Assembly (NCBI GenBank): GCA_018881555.1
Contig: JACAXG010000167.1
Span: 372,001-436,000 of the forward strand
Length of the DNA: 64,000 nucleotides
Direction of reading: 5' to 3'
DNA from: Amblyornis subalaris
Taxonomy: Eukaryota > Chordata > Aves > Passeriformes > Ptilonorhynchidae
A program made the translations under genes and the position numbers. Under the pieces are notes generated by a model. That model was not told where the DNA came from. It saw only the letters and a list, made by a program, of their open reading frames with translations, and made no database searches. This document shows positions 54,211-64,000 of this stretch, piece by piece. Numbering within the stretch: the first letter of the stretch is position 1; each line of letters begins with the position of its first letter.

Positions 54211-57200
54211 TTCCTGCTCTCTTCTTTCAAGTGAATTTGGATGACTCAGGTGAGGTTTCCACCTCTCCCCTCCCTGAAANGAGCATCAGGCTGCACCCAC
54301 TGGGCTTGGTTTTGGGCAGAGGAGGAGGCACCAGCTTGAGAAGAGGCAAACTGGGGAGATTTGCCGACTCCAGAGCAAGTTTTTGTTTGAAAGAAAAGGT
54401 ATTAAGGTTTTAAAGACGAGAAATCCCCAGCANACTGCTGTGTTACCTGTGGTTCTGTGTCAGGTGGTGCCTTTGGGAAAAATCAGGGAGAACAAAGGGC
54501 AGGAACAGTTGGAAACACTGGATGTGGCAAAGCCAGTGCTGTTCAGTGTCTCTTGCCCCAGACCTTCCTCCTGGATGGGAGTCTGTGGGGGAAGGAGCTC
54601 TGGGNGAGGGTTTGGATGCTCTGTTACCCTGTGCTTTGTTGGGAACAAATCTGGGGACAGGGATGGGACAGGGATTCTCCTGGGGGCACAGGGAGAGCAG
54701 GTGGCCCCTCCTCTGCTTTGGGATTTTNTGTGCTTAGAGGAACCCTTCGGTTCTATGGGATTCTTCAGTGGGCAGGGTGAGAGCTGGTTTGGTTCTTGGT
54801 AAGAGTTGGGAATGTGATTATCTGAGGGAAGGCANTAAAACAGGGGTCAATCATTAATTGGGGGGTTAATTGTAGAGGGAAAACAGTTCACTCTGCTCAC
54901 CCTGAGCTTTTCACACTCCCCTCTGTGCTGTTTTTTAGTTAATATTTATCCTTCGCCAGACAAGAAGTAAAGAAGCCTCTTCCTTACATGGTTCCAGTGG
55001 TTTCCTGGATTGTGCAAGTCCTGCTGAGAGCTGTGAAATAGCTCAGAAGAGNGAGAGAAAGCTGGAAAAACCTGGTTTCTTCACAGAAGGAGATACCCTT
55101 GGTCTTCAGCTGTGACCATTTAAGCTGTCGTGTTCCTTGGAGCTGTTATTTCATGGAGTGAAAACTCAAATGCCATTAACCTCACTTTNCTGGGTGGTTT
55201 GATGTAGGAAACNCTTCTAGTGCCAGGGACACCCCCTGCGACTGGATCCAAGGGAAACCTGAACCCTGGAGGGGTTGCTCAGGTTGGGGTGAGAGGCTGG
55301 TCCTCTGCCAGGTGTCTAAACACCTATTTCTGGGGGTAAGTAGCAGTTTAATGGATGCATACAGGTTTAAAAAGACTGAAGAACATAATCCAGGAGCTGC
55401 AGTGCTGGTGGTTTGGGCTGGGGCTGTCCTTGTGGCTCTGATTGCATTCCTGCCCCTCTGGAGAGTCCCCTTGGCCACCCAAGCTGGGAAGCTCCTCCCT
55501 GAAGCAACGTCCCAGTGAGAACTGGGATCTGTAGGTAGAGTGATCTCCTTTTTTCCTTAAAAAGGTGGGTTTGCAAATGCTGGAGGTGCGTGGTTCAAGA
55601 AACAAAAGCTTTTGGAAGGGGCAGCAGTGCCTGGAGAGCCTCTGGCCGCAGCCTTTGGAGCCTGGCTGTGTCTCCAGGCTCCTGATTTTCCGTGGGTTGA
55701 GCTGCAGAGCAGGGGGTGAAGGTGCTGCCGCAGTGCTCCGTTTAAAANGGGAGAGATTTGCAGTGTCATTCCCGTTCTGTCTTGGCAGGAATTCTCCCTG
55801 GAGAGGACGGGAGCTCTTTCCGCGTTGAAATTTGAGTGCAGGTTTTTATTTTCCTTTAGGTGATGTAGAGGTGTTAAAGGCAGCTGGAGAGGAGATCCCC
55901 TGGAAAGCTCAGCTGAGCAGAGCCTGATCCCCTCTCTGAAGGGTGGGGAGAGGTCAGGCTGGTTCCCCAGGAGCAGCAGGGAAGAGGGAAGGATGCTGTT
56001 TCACCTCGGTGTCCCTCGATAAAACCACTGCTGCCATCACCTCTCAAACGTGGAAAGCTTTGCCTCGCCGCTTTGGTCACCCAGAAATCCCTCCCGCTCC
56101 GAGGGAGATGAGAAAATGGGATGAGCACAAAAAATTAAAAAGTGTGGGAAGCTGATCGCTCAGTGCAAAGGTGGAGCTGCTGCTCGGCGTGTTCCCAGGG
56201 CCGGGAGCCCCCGGTTCTCCGCAGAGCTCCATCCCTGGTCCCCAGCCAGGCCGGGAGCCGCGGCAGGAGAGGAGGCGGGATGGTGCCTGCCCGCGCTAGA
56301 GGGAGACAATACCTAATGGATACGGGGATGCTTTCCTTGGAAAAAGCCCAAAGCGGGATGCTCAGATGCTGGCAGTGTTGTGGTTTTTTTTGGTATTTAT
56401 TTATTTTTTTTAAGGTGGTTTGCACAGGAGAACNCGCGCCCTGAGCCGAGCGCTGCCCGGGGAGGCGCTGGCTGTCGAGCCTGGCTCCTGTGCAAACCTG
56501 GCTCCTCTTGCTTTCGGTGCATCGTCATCCCCTCGAAATGGAAAGGGGAAGTGCAGGGGAAGGCTCTGAGCCGTCTGTCTGCTCTCGCTGAAGTTGTGCT
56601 GCCTCTCCCGCGTCCCCCAGCACGACCCTCCCACCCCTTCCCGGCTGGATCCGGGGAGCAGCAGGTTGTTTATCCAGGAGCTGCCGCTGGGTTTGCTCAG
56701 GCAGTGACTCACTGAGCTATTTATGATCGCAATCAAAAAAAGAAAGCTCGCGCAACTTTAAATCAACCCCAAATAATTCAGATGATTTTGCCATGAAAGC
56801 CCTTTTGCAATGACACAGCTGAGTGTTGTCCCAGGGCTCCTGGGGGTCCCCGTGTCCCCCTGGCTCCGTGTGTCACCTTGGCTTTTTCCTGCAGCTCTCT
56901 CAGTGCTGTTTGCAGTTTGGTGCTCACCAGGGATCTTTCCAGGCTGCTTTTGGCAGGGATCTGCCTTTTGCCTTGNGGGGGATCTTGGTGGAAGCTGTGA
57001 GCGAGGGGAGCTTCTGCTGGCCGAGTGGGAATTCCTAAGGGAGCATCCAGAAGGTGCGAAACACCACATTTCTGCCAGACTTCAAGGTTAAACATCATCT
57101 TCAGCAAACTCTTTGTGGGGCAAGACTGTGCTTGTGCCCTGGCTGGAAAGGAAGGNTTTCTGGGAAAAAGTCTCTGGTGATGCTGTGACATATAAAGTCT

Positions 57201-59380
57201 CCAAAAGCCTTAAAATAAAATAGAGGTGATTACTACTTTTCCCATCATTCCCAGGCTTGCTTTCCCATCCTGTTGGACATCTATCTTGCTCTCACAAATC
57301 CCTGTGGACCCCATGTCAGCCCTGGCTGGGGAGGTTTAGCCAAGCGTCTCCAGGGAGGGTGTCTTCTCTCCCAGNCTTCCTTAAAACAAGGCTGGACTCC
57401 TTCCTGGAGGCTCAGATTTTGCTGGGAGCTCTGCCTGTCGCAGGGGCAGGATCAGAGGCGCAGAGGCAGCCTCCTCTGGAGCTTCATGTGGATGTTGCCA
57501 ACGGGTCAGGAAAAGCCTTGAGGAGCTTCCTAAGCCTGTAGGAAAGACCAGAGGTACAGGACAACCCACGGGAACGCCAAGACTTGCTCAGGTGTTCCCT
57601 GGGGGAAGTTGCCTGTGGCGTGTCCCCTCCCAAACCCCACCTCTCCTCGCGCTGTGACACGGGGGATGTACAAAAAGCGGATTGGATTTGATATTCCTAC
57701 GTTTCTCTTTTTCCAAGCATATATTTGGGAGGGCGCNGAGGTCCCTGCTGGAGGTGACCCCGTTTGGATGTCCCCCGTGCCTGGGCTGGGTGCAGGTTGT
57801 GCTCTCAGCTCGTGCATCCGCGGCACACCCCGCGCGTGGCTCCTCCGTGGCTGTTTGCCGCTTCCTGCGGGGACGCTGCTATTTCTGGAGTGCTTGCACC
57901 TAAAAATACGTCTCTGGGCTCCTGGGGAAGCTGGCTCTGCATCATTGAGGAGCTAATTAAACTGGGGGAAACGCAGGCCCTGGAGCAGGGCTTATTCCAC
58001 GTCGCTGAAAATGTTGTGGGATTTTTTTTTTTTCTCACTGTTTTTTGCAGCAATCCACATTCCTCTTGCACTGTGTGGNAAAGGCCAAGGTTTATCCTTC
58101 CTCTGCAGGAAGGGCAGATTTCCACCAGGGTGTTTGTCCCCCTCCAGACCCTAAACTTCAGCCTCAGCCCCGCTGTGAGCATTGCATGACCCCCTGAGCA
58201 GCGCTGGCCACAGCCATTGATGGGTAAGGGGTGGGGATGGGGGCCTGGCTAAGANCTTTAAACTTCACCCTGTTAATTTCTGGAGATCTGGGGTTAATAT
58301 CCACCTCAGAGGTGCTGAGGGGTCCCAGAGGGCTTTGGAGCTCCAGCCTGGCTGTCAGCAACTCTTTATTTTAACAAAACCACTGTGAAATGTGGCCATG
58401 GGTGCTGTTCGTGTCACTGTGCGACCCAAAGCCACGAGAGGATGGAGGCTCTGAAGGTTCACGGCCCTTGTGATGTTCTCCCAGGACCTTTTTGGGTAAA
58501 ACACCCCTCACCACCTCAACCAGGCTTAAAGCAGAGAAAAGAAAGCCCCCAGGCCCATTTCAAAGCCCACATTCAGAGCCAGACTCTTCTTGCAGCACAT
58601 CAGTGCCGCCCAGGGCCATCCTTGAAGAACCTGATCCCTTGCTTAAGCAAATAGGCTCATCCTAATCCAGCCCTATTGAAAACAACCTGAGCTGCATCAG
58701 GCTCGGGATATAATTCTTTAAAACCAATAAATATTTCAGGAGCAGAGGGAGCTGGCCTGTATCAGCAATGCTGGTCCTGGCTGGTCATTATTAATTCAAT
58801 GGATGCAGTGGTAAATTGGCTGAGGAAGCACAACAGCTCAAATTTTAAGTGCTGCTTCCCCCCCCCCCCCACTTTGCTGAGATGTTTTGCTGGATCTTCA
58901 GTGACTCAGAATGAGGTCCCAGCCCTCACGCAGGTGTTAAATATGTTAAAAAACTCTTATTTTGCACATGCCTCAGTCTGTGTCCTGGGTCCCTGGTTTT
59001 TTAACACTGTGCACAGCAGGACTTGGACTCCCAAACAGTCAATTGTCCTTTCTGGGATGTTTGTCCTAAATCTCCACTTTTGGACGCCTGTGATGGAGTG
59101 AAAATCTTGGATTAAGGAGGCCCCAGCCTGCTGGNTGCCCTGGCAGAGTGGGATCAGTTCCCATTCCCAACCCAATGGGGCATTTTGTTACCCAGCTGAA
59201 ATAAGGAGAAACTGATAGCTCTGTCCTTTCNAAGGGCTCCTGAAACCTGATGAGGAAAACCAGCAAGAGCAACCTGTTTGTTGGGGAGTGTGTGAGAACA
59301 CAATGGCTCTCTTGAATGAGTGTTTGNAGGGAAATAGCCTGAAAATGGGACACTCGGGGAACAGGAACTTCTCAATAGTG
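54211..59380. other. Intergenic, no gene recognised
   Basis: No coding exon with family similarity is seen on either strand. GC rises slowly. Notable pieces are the possible regulatory stretch at 56690-56830, a run of 13 C at 58858-58870, and TG- or CT-rich low-complexity DNA. Confidence 0.6.
56690..56830. promoter_or_regulatory. Candidate conserved non-coding element
   Basis: A compact AT-rich stretch in GC-rich surroundings, with TGACTCA (AP-1/Maf-like) at about 56705 and AATAATTCAGATGATTTTGC later. No reading frame or repeat explains it. Inference only. Confidence 0.3.
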
Positions 59381-59598
59381 TGGAATCACAGAATGGTTTG
59401 GGTTGGAAGGGACCTTAAAGATCATCCAGTTCCAACCTCCTGCCATGGGCAGGGACACCTTCCACTGTCCCAGATTGCTCCAAGCCCTGTCCAACCCGGC
59501 CTGGAACACTTCCAGGGATGGGGCAGCCACAGCTTCTCTGGGCCNGGGCCTCACCACCCTCAGAGAGAAGAATTTCATCCTAATATCTGATCTCTATA
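59381..59598 (-). mobile_element. CR1 LINE 3' fragment
   Basis: GGAATCACAGAATGGTTTGG, GTTGGAAGGGACCTTAAAGA, then CCATGGGCAGGGACACCTTC and TCCTAATATCTGATCTC. Same subfamily as the copies at 42371 and 50254. Confidence 0.95.
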
Positions 59599-59843
59599 CA
59601 TTTTACCTATTATATTTTCTATATGATGTATTTTTATATTTATAATATAAAAATAACCTTTGCTCTTCCCTTACCTTGCTGGGAAAGGGGGGCAGCAGGG
59701 CTCTGTGCTGATTTTGGGGGCACGTGGGGTAGCTGTGTGGCTCCTCAGCCGTGTCCCCATGAGGCAGAGTGCCCTGGGTCTGGCCCTCTGGCCCCTTGGG
59801 AGGTGTTTCTTGAAGAGCTTTGTTTTCTTATTTATTATTTTAA

Positions 59844-59863
59844 ACACACACACACACACACAC
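59844..59863. repeat. (AC)10 microsatellite
   Basis: Ten perfect AC units following a T/A-rich stretch. Confidence 0.95.
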
Positions 59864-59954
59864 GTGTTGCTGCTGGGCTGGGGGCCTGTGCAGGCAGAAA
59901 GCCAAACCCTCCCTGAGTTTTCTTTGCCCTGGGCCTCCTGTTCTTGCTGGTCTG

Positions 59955-60021
59955 GGTGAAGTTTAGGAACTGGATGATCTTTAAGACCCCTCCCACCCCC
60001 AACCATTCCGTGACTCCGTGG
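59955..60021 (+). mobile_element. CR1 3' end, sense orientation
   Basis: GGAACTGGATGATCTTTAAG then ACCCCTCCCACCCCCAACC and ATTCCGTGACTCCGTG, the plus-strand CR1 end including the terminal ATTCTRTG-type repeat. Confidence 0.85.
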
Positions 60022-60309
60022 GTGCTGCTTCCTAATTTGCAGTTAAATCTTGCCCGAGCATGGCCAAATCCAAGCACCTTTTTTTTTCTTCTCACCTTTT
60101 GCTCAAAATCCGTGTTACAGGCTCACCTTTTACTGACTAAACCCACCTTCCAGCACGAGCCTTTGCCATCCTCCTGCTTCCCCAGGCCCCGCAGCCCACA
60201 ACAAGCTGCTGTGACAGCAACCAGGGCTACTCTTAATTACAGGAGCTGCTGTTTATCTCCCCTGCTCTGTCTGCTGCCGACAAAAGCCCGCTCGGGAGGG
60301 GGGTCTCGT

Positions 60310-60600
60310 GTTAATAAGCTGCGTGTGCGCCCCAGCAGTGATATATTGATGTATTTTTCATAAATATTCTCCTCTAAAGGGCCACATATGTATTCCGGGC
60401 TAATCCTCTCATTACAAGATCGCGGGGCGGCTCCGAGGTCGGTGCCCGGCAAAGCTGGGTTNCCTATTCATGGCTGGGGCCTTAGATCTCGCACTTCCTG
60501 TAAGGGGAGAGGTGATGAGAGCAATAAAGGCTCGCTGTGCTAATTATTGTCATCCTTGAAGTTGAGAGGATGGAGGTGCACCGCCTCAATNAAGGAAAAG
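60310..60600. promoter_or_regulatory. Candidate conserved non-coding element
   Basis: AT-rich block with GATATATTGATGTATTTTTC, GGCTAATCC (OTX/PITX-type TAATCC at 60401-60406) and TAATTATTGT at 60541-60550 (homeobox-type), interrupted by a CpG-rich segment. No coding or repeat explanation. Inference only. Confidence 0.4.
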
Positions 60601-63274
60601 GGGGAGCGATAACCCCATAGTGGAGGAGCCTTTNGCCAATCAGCCCCTCCGGAAAGGCGAGGCTCTGCCGACGCTTCTCCCTGTCCCAACGCCTTCTAGA
60701 ACGGGATCATGGGGAGGGAAATGGGGATTAAGCGTTGGGGGCAGCAGAGGGAGAGGGGTGATGGTGGCAAAGACTCGCCCTTGGCAGAAACCCTTCCAGC
60801 GAGNGCTTCGCTCCGTGCCGGGTGCAGGGCCCACGTCCTTTTGCCGTCTAAAGCCGGAGCAAACCTGGAGTCAGCGGGGTGGAAAGGCACATTTAAACCT
60901 TCCCTTCTGCTGTTTACCTTGCTCTCCCGCTCGGGTCGCAGGGGCTTTAATTTTGCTAAAATCCGATTAAAATATTCGGTTACCATTTGCTCAGCGGCGG
61001 CTCTGTGTGCACTGGGCATCTCAGCAAAGGCAGGAAGGGCTCAGATTAAAGCAGCTAAGCCTCCACAGGCCAGCAACCACGCAGGCTTTGGGCTGCTGCG
61101 TCCTGATTTCAGCCAATGTTTTCCACTCACTCGTGTTTTCCCTACTTTCATCGTTTTTCTCCNGCGAAAAAGCTTTGTTTTAATGGGAAACCTCCGAGTC
61201 TTTTCTTCTGCTGGCTGGGGAGAATGAAGCATCCTGGAGGTAGAGAGACTTTGAAATCAGGCTGGTGCTTTGCAGGATAAAACGCTCCTGGCTCTGGAAC
61301 TGTGGTTTTCCTTGCCGTGGTGGCTCTGGATGGATCCCGTTCTCTGGTGGATGAAACAGCACCACGATTGCACAATTTCTCGCCTCTGTCTCCCTGAGCT
61401 CTGTCCAATGTGTAAATATTTCAGGCAATTAAGTAAAATGCTCTTCACCGTCTACACTCCAGCTCACTCCCGAGGTGGCAGAAAGAGGTAGAACCCCTGG
61501 GAGAGGTGTGATGCTCCCTTTTGCCTTTTCTGGTTGTTTTAGTAATGAGGATAGAGGTTTTCCTCATCATCAGCTGAGGATGCATCACGTGGGAAGCATG
61601 TGGTGGGGGATGCTGCAGCACGGAGCTCATTCTGGGGGCCGGGACACGCTGCCACCCACGAGCAGGGCTGTCCTCACCATCCTCTTGGCTTGGGATGCTG
61701 CTGAGGGGGAAACCCCGGGTGGGGAAATCCCATTTGTGGCTGCTGTGGGCTGAGTCTGCACCCGAGGGCGATGCTGACGGGTGCCAGNGGTGCTCTGAGA
61801 GCGTTTGCTCCATCACCGCTGGACGCGGGGGGCACACGCATCCCGCAGGGACGGGGGTTTGGGTGCTCTCCGGGTTTTTTTTTTTCCCTCCTCTCGCCGG
61901 CAGGGAGGGAGCCCGGAGGGGAAGGATCGCCTCCTGTGCTTTTCTGGGGACGCTTAGCACCGGGGGAGGAGGTGGCGATGGCAGTGACTCATCCGTCTGG
62001 CAGGTCCCTTCCCCCGTCAGCGCTGCTCCCACGCGGGAAGGTGCTGGTTCTCCTCCTTCCTCGGCGGGGGAACNACGAAGCTGTCGTAGCTTCATTGTGA
62101 AGCCCCCGGTGATTTCAGAGGTGCCCTCAGGGGGAGCGGGCTGGAGCCCCGCGGTGGCACCGTGGCCCTCCGGGGCCTTCGCACACCTCGCAGCCCCGCG
62201 GGATTTGTGGTTTTGTGCCTCACCTCNGGGAAAATCAAAGGGGTTTTTGGGGCAGGGTGAGAACAAAATCCCTGCCAAAGCCCCGTGTCCCTCTCCAGGG
62301 GCTGGGCAGGGTGTAGTGATGCTCTCCCGGCTGCCCGTGAGCTGGGATGTCCCGAGCCACGCGTGCTTTCCATGTGTTTATAGCCATCCTCGGGCTCATC
62401 CTATCCCTGCCGGAGCTCCCTTAACCGCGGTGTCCCGAGGCGAGGAGATCCCCCGATCAAACCCAAGCNCCCGCAGGGATCCGCTGTCAAATCCTGCCTG
62501 TCCCGTGTTCGCGACCCCGAACGCGAGCAAAGCCCTTAAAGCCTGCCAGATTTGTTCCAGAAATTCCTGGCGCGCCTCGGCGGCTCCTGGGAGCCGATTC
62601 CATGTTTNGTACAAATGTTTCCCCTTCCCCCGTGAGCAGGAGGCGAGCGAGCGGCTCGGGCGGCAGCTGTCGGTGTCACAGCCGATTTTAGCCCGGATTT
62701 GGCAGCTCTAAGCGAAGGAGCAGAGCCTGCCCAAAGGTTTCAGCTCCTCCATCCCTCCCAGCGGCAGGGAATGATTTTTCCTTGGGTTCGGACACCGGAG
62801 TGGGTCCCAGGATTTTGCAGCAAGTTGGCACAGAGGAATCAGCTCTAGCATCTCCTCAGGGCTCCCGTGTGCTGCTCCAGTCAGTTGTGCCGGAGGTTAC
62901 AGGTCTTGTGGGAAGCAGCAAAGCCTGAGTGCTTTCCACAAGCTGTGGGAGAGCCCTCCAAAGGGTCTGTGCGTGGGGAGAGATGCGGCAGGATGGGCGA
63001 TGCCACAGCTGATCCGAAGGTGCTTGGCCTTGGGAGAACCTGAGTGTGTTTCTCCAGGTTTCTCCGTGTCTGGTTTCCCAGCCGCTTCCAGCGCTGCCTC
63101 CTGCCCTCCTCCGGCGTCTCCTGATGCCTCGGCAGCCTCCAGGCTGCTTTTTAGCTCCGGAACGAGGCAGACGTGACCTTGGCAGAGACATTTTGGGGTT
63201 AAAGGGAAACTCCCGCCCATGCACACGTGGATGAATCCCACCAACACCATGAGATCACAGGCCACAGTGATCCC

Positions 63275-63319
63275 ACATCCATCCATCCATCCATCCATCC
63301 ACCCATCCATCCATCCATC
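63275..63319. repeat. (ATCC)n microsatellite
   Basis: About eleven ATCC units with one interruption (ACCC at 63301). Confidence 0.95.
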
Positions 63320-63439
63320 AATGTGCTCACAGCTCTTCCTCCAGCCCCGGTACCCTCTGGCTTTTCGGCTGCGTTGTCCTAGGAAAGGTGAACGCCGATA
63401 TTAACCTCCAGATTAATTTTTTTTTTTTTTTTGGGGGGG

Positions 63440-63720
63440 CTATTTCTAAAGCGTAGCTCGGGCTAAAAAGCCTATTGTGGCAAATAGTAGGCTGCTTGTG
63501 TGGCATCCCTGAATAGGAGGGGTGTTATCCCGTCCCCATGACAACGAGCATTTGAATTAAGAGCCGTCTCCTCGGAACAATTCGCCGTCACATGGTTCGG
63601 AGGAAACACTTTGAAACCCTTGTAGTCTTTTCAATAGGCTTGATCGTTAGCGTCTCCCAAACTTAATCACGAACAGGGCTGCGCAACAGATAATTACTGT
63701 GCTTTGCATGTCTCTGCCCC
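63440..63720. promoter_or_regulatory. Candidate conserved enhancer-like element
   Basis: Mixed-composition, non-repetitive block with SOX-like CCTATTGTGG (63471) and GGAACAATTC (63574), TAATTA (63691-63696) and POU-type TTTGCAT (63703-63709). It lies in a stretch with no N from 62609 to the end. Inference only. Confidence 0.4.
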
Positions 63721-64000
63721 GCACGTGACCGGCGCGGCCCCGGGACGCTGCCGGCCCCGAGCTCCTTCTCCTCCCGCAGGAGCTGGATCAGGGAAGCGGG
63801 AGAGGGATTTTGGCCGGCCCGAAAAATTCGAGGCATTTAGGCAGTGGCCTCAAGCGCTCAGGGGTGGATGGTTTGCAGGAGGAGAGGCTGAGACGTCTGC
63901 GGAGCGCCCATGGAATATTTGGGACTTTCCCTCCTCCCCTGGAAGTATCCAGCCCCCTGCCGCCTTCCCTTGGCCGTGCAGCCGCCGCGAGCGAGGGATT
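63715..64000. promoter_or_regulatory. Edge of a CpG island
   Basis: Dense CpG and GC-rich words such as GACCGGCGCGGCCCCGGGAC, GGCCGGCCCG and GCCGCCGCGAGCGAGG. It continues past the window end, so the gene it may serve cannot be named. Confidence 0.5.

Larger units (their letters stand above)
60022..64000. other. Intergenic, GC- and CpG-rich, no gene recognised
   Basis: GC and CpG rise toward the 3' edge. Long open frames on both strands at 61445-62711 overlap each other and show no domain. In mammals PELI2 lies downstream of KTN1; none of its coding sequence is seen here. Confidence 0.55.

Noticed and set aside
57255..57545. Possible old LINE fragment (AACAAGGCTGGACTCCTTCC)
   Set aside because: Similarity to CR1 inner sequence is too weak to support by eye.
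61445..62278. Open frame of 277 codons on the minus strand
   Set aside because: Same GC-rich region; Pro/Ser/Arg-rich translation with no recognisable protein family.
61695..62711. Open frame of 338 codons on the plus strand
   Set aside because: GC-rich sequence with few stop codons; a 277-codon frame overlaps on the minus strand, several N fall inside, and no domain or family similarity is visible.
1..64000. Endogenous retrovirus or LTR element
   Set aside because: No LTR pair, primer-binding site or gag/pol-like frame was seen on either strand.
63715..64000. First exon of PELI2
   Set aside because: Synteny makes it a candidate neighbour, but no pellino coding sequence is readable in the window.
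1..64000. CRISPR array, bacterial operon, phage or insertion sequence
   Set aside because: Everything seen is of vertebrate type; none of the needed repeats, ribosome binding sites or dense gene packing exists here.

Overview
The window is vertebrate nuclear DNA, almost certainly from a bird. It holds one large split gene with short exons and GT-AG introns. It carries many 3'-end fragments of CR1, the dominant avian LINE, and the translated exons match vertebrate kinectin. About 190 isolated single N bases are scattered through it, roughly one per 340 bases. No prokaryotic, viral or plasmid feature was recognised.

Layout. Bases 1-1966 are the intron upstream of the first coding exon; any 5' non-coding exon and the promoter lie outside the window. 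Bases 1967 to about 54210 hold kinectin (KTN1) on the plus strand. I could place 42 coding exons plus a terminal untranslated exon. The coding exons join in frame to 4068 nt, giving 1355 residues plus a stop, against about 1357 in human kinectin. Exon 1 encodes the N-terminal ER membrane anchor and the lysine-rich basic region. All later exons encode one long coiled-coil rod. Bases 54210-64000 are intergenic: two CR1 fragments, microsatellites, several stretches that look like conserved regulatory DNA, and a CpG-rich 3' edge.

The most striking structure is in the rod. Between 19781 and 36026 the exons repeat as a fixed triplet of 38, 91 and 69 nt (13 + 30 + 23 codons, 66 residues) with identical intron phases, seven times over. 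Single-codon and three-codon length changes occur in only two of the 21 exons. A second block (43948-46676) is three exons of exactly 84 nt each, or 28 residues (four heptads). This looks like tandem duplication of exon sets that lengthened the coiled coil and left many exons that can be skipped in frame.

Other points of interest are a GC-AG intron at 18699-18993, and a TGA that ends the protein six codons before the human-like end although the human-like tail is still readable after it. A near-palindromic 17-base sequence also occurs twice around a CR1 fragment, and N bases are strongly depleted in coding sequence, which suggests that most Ns are heterozygous sites.
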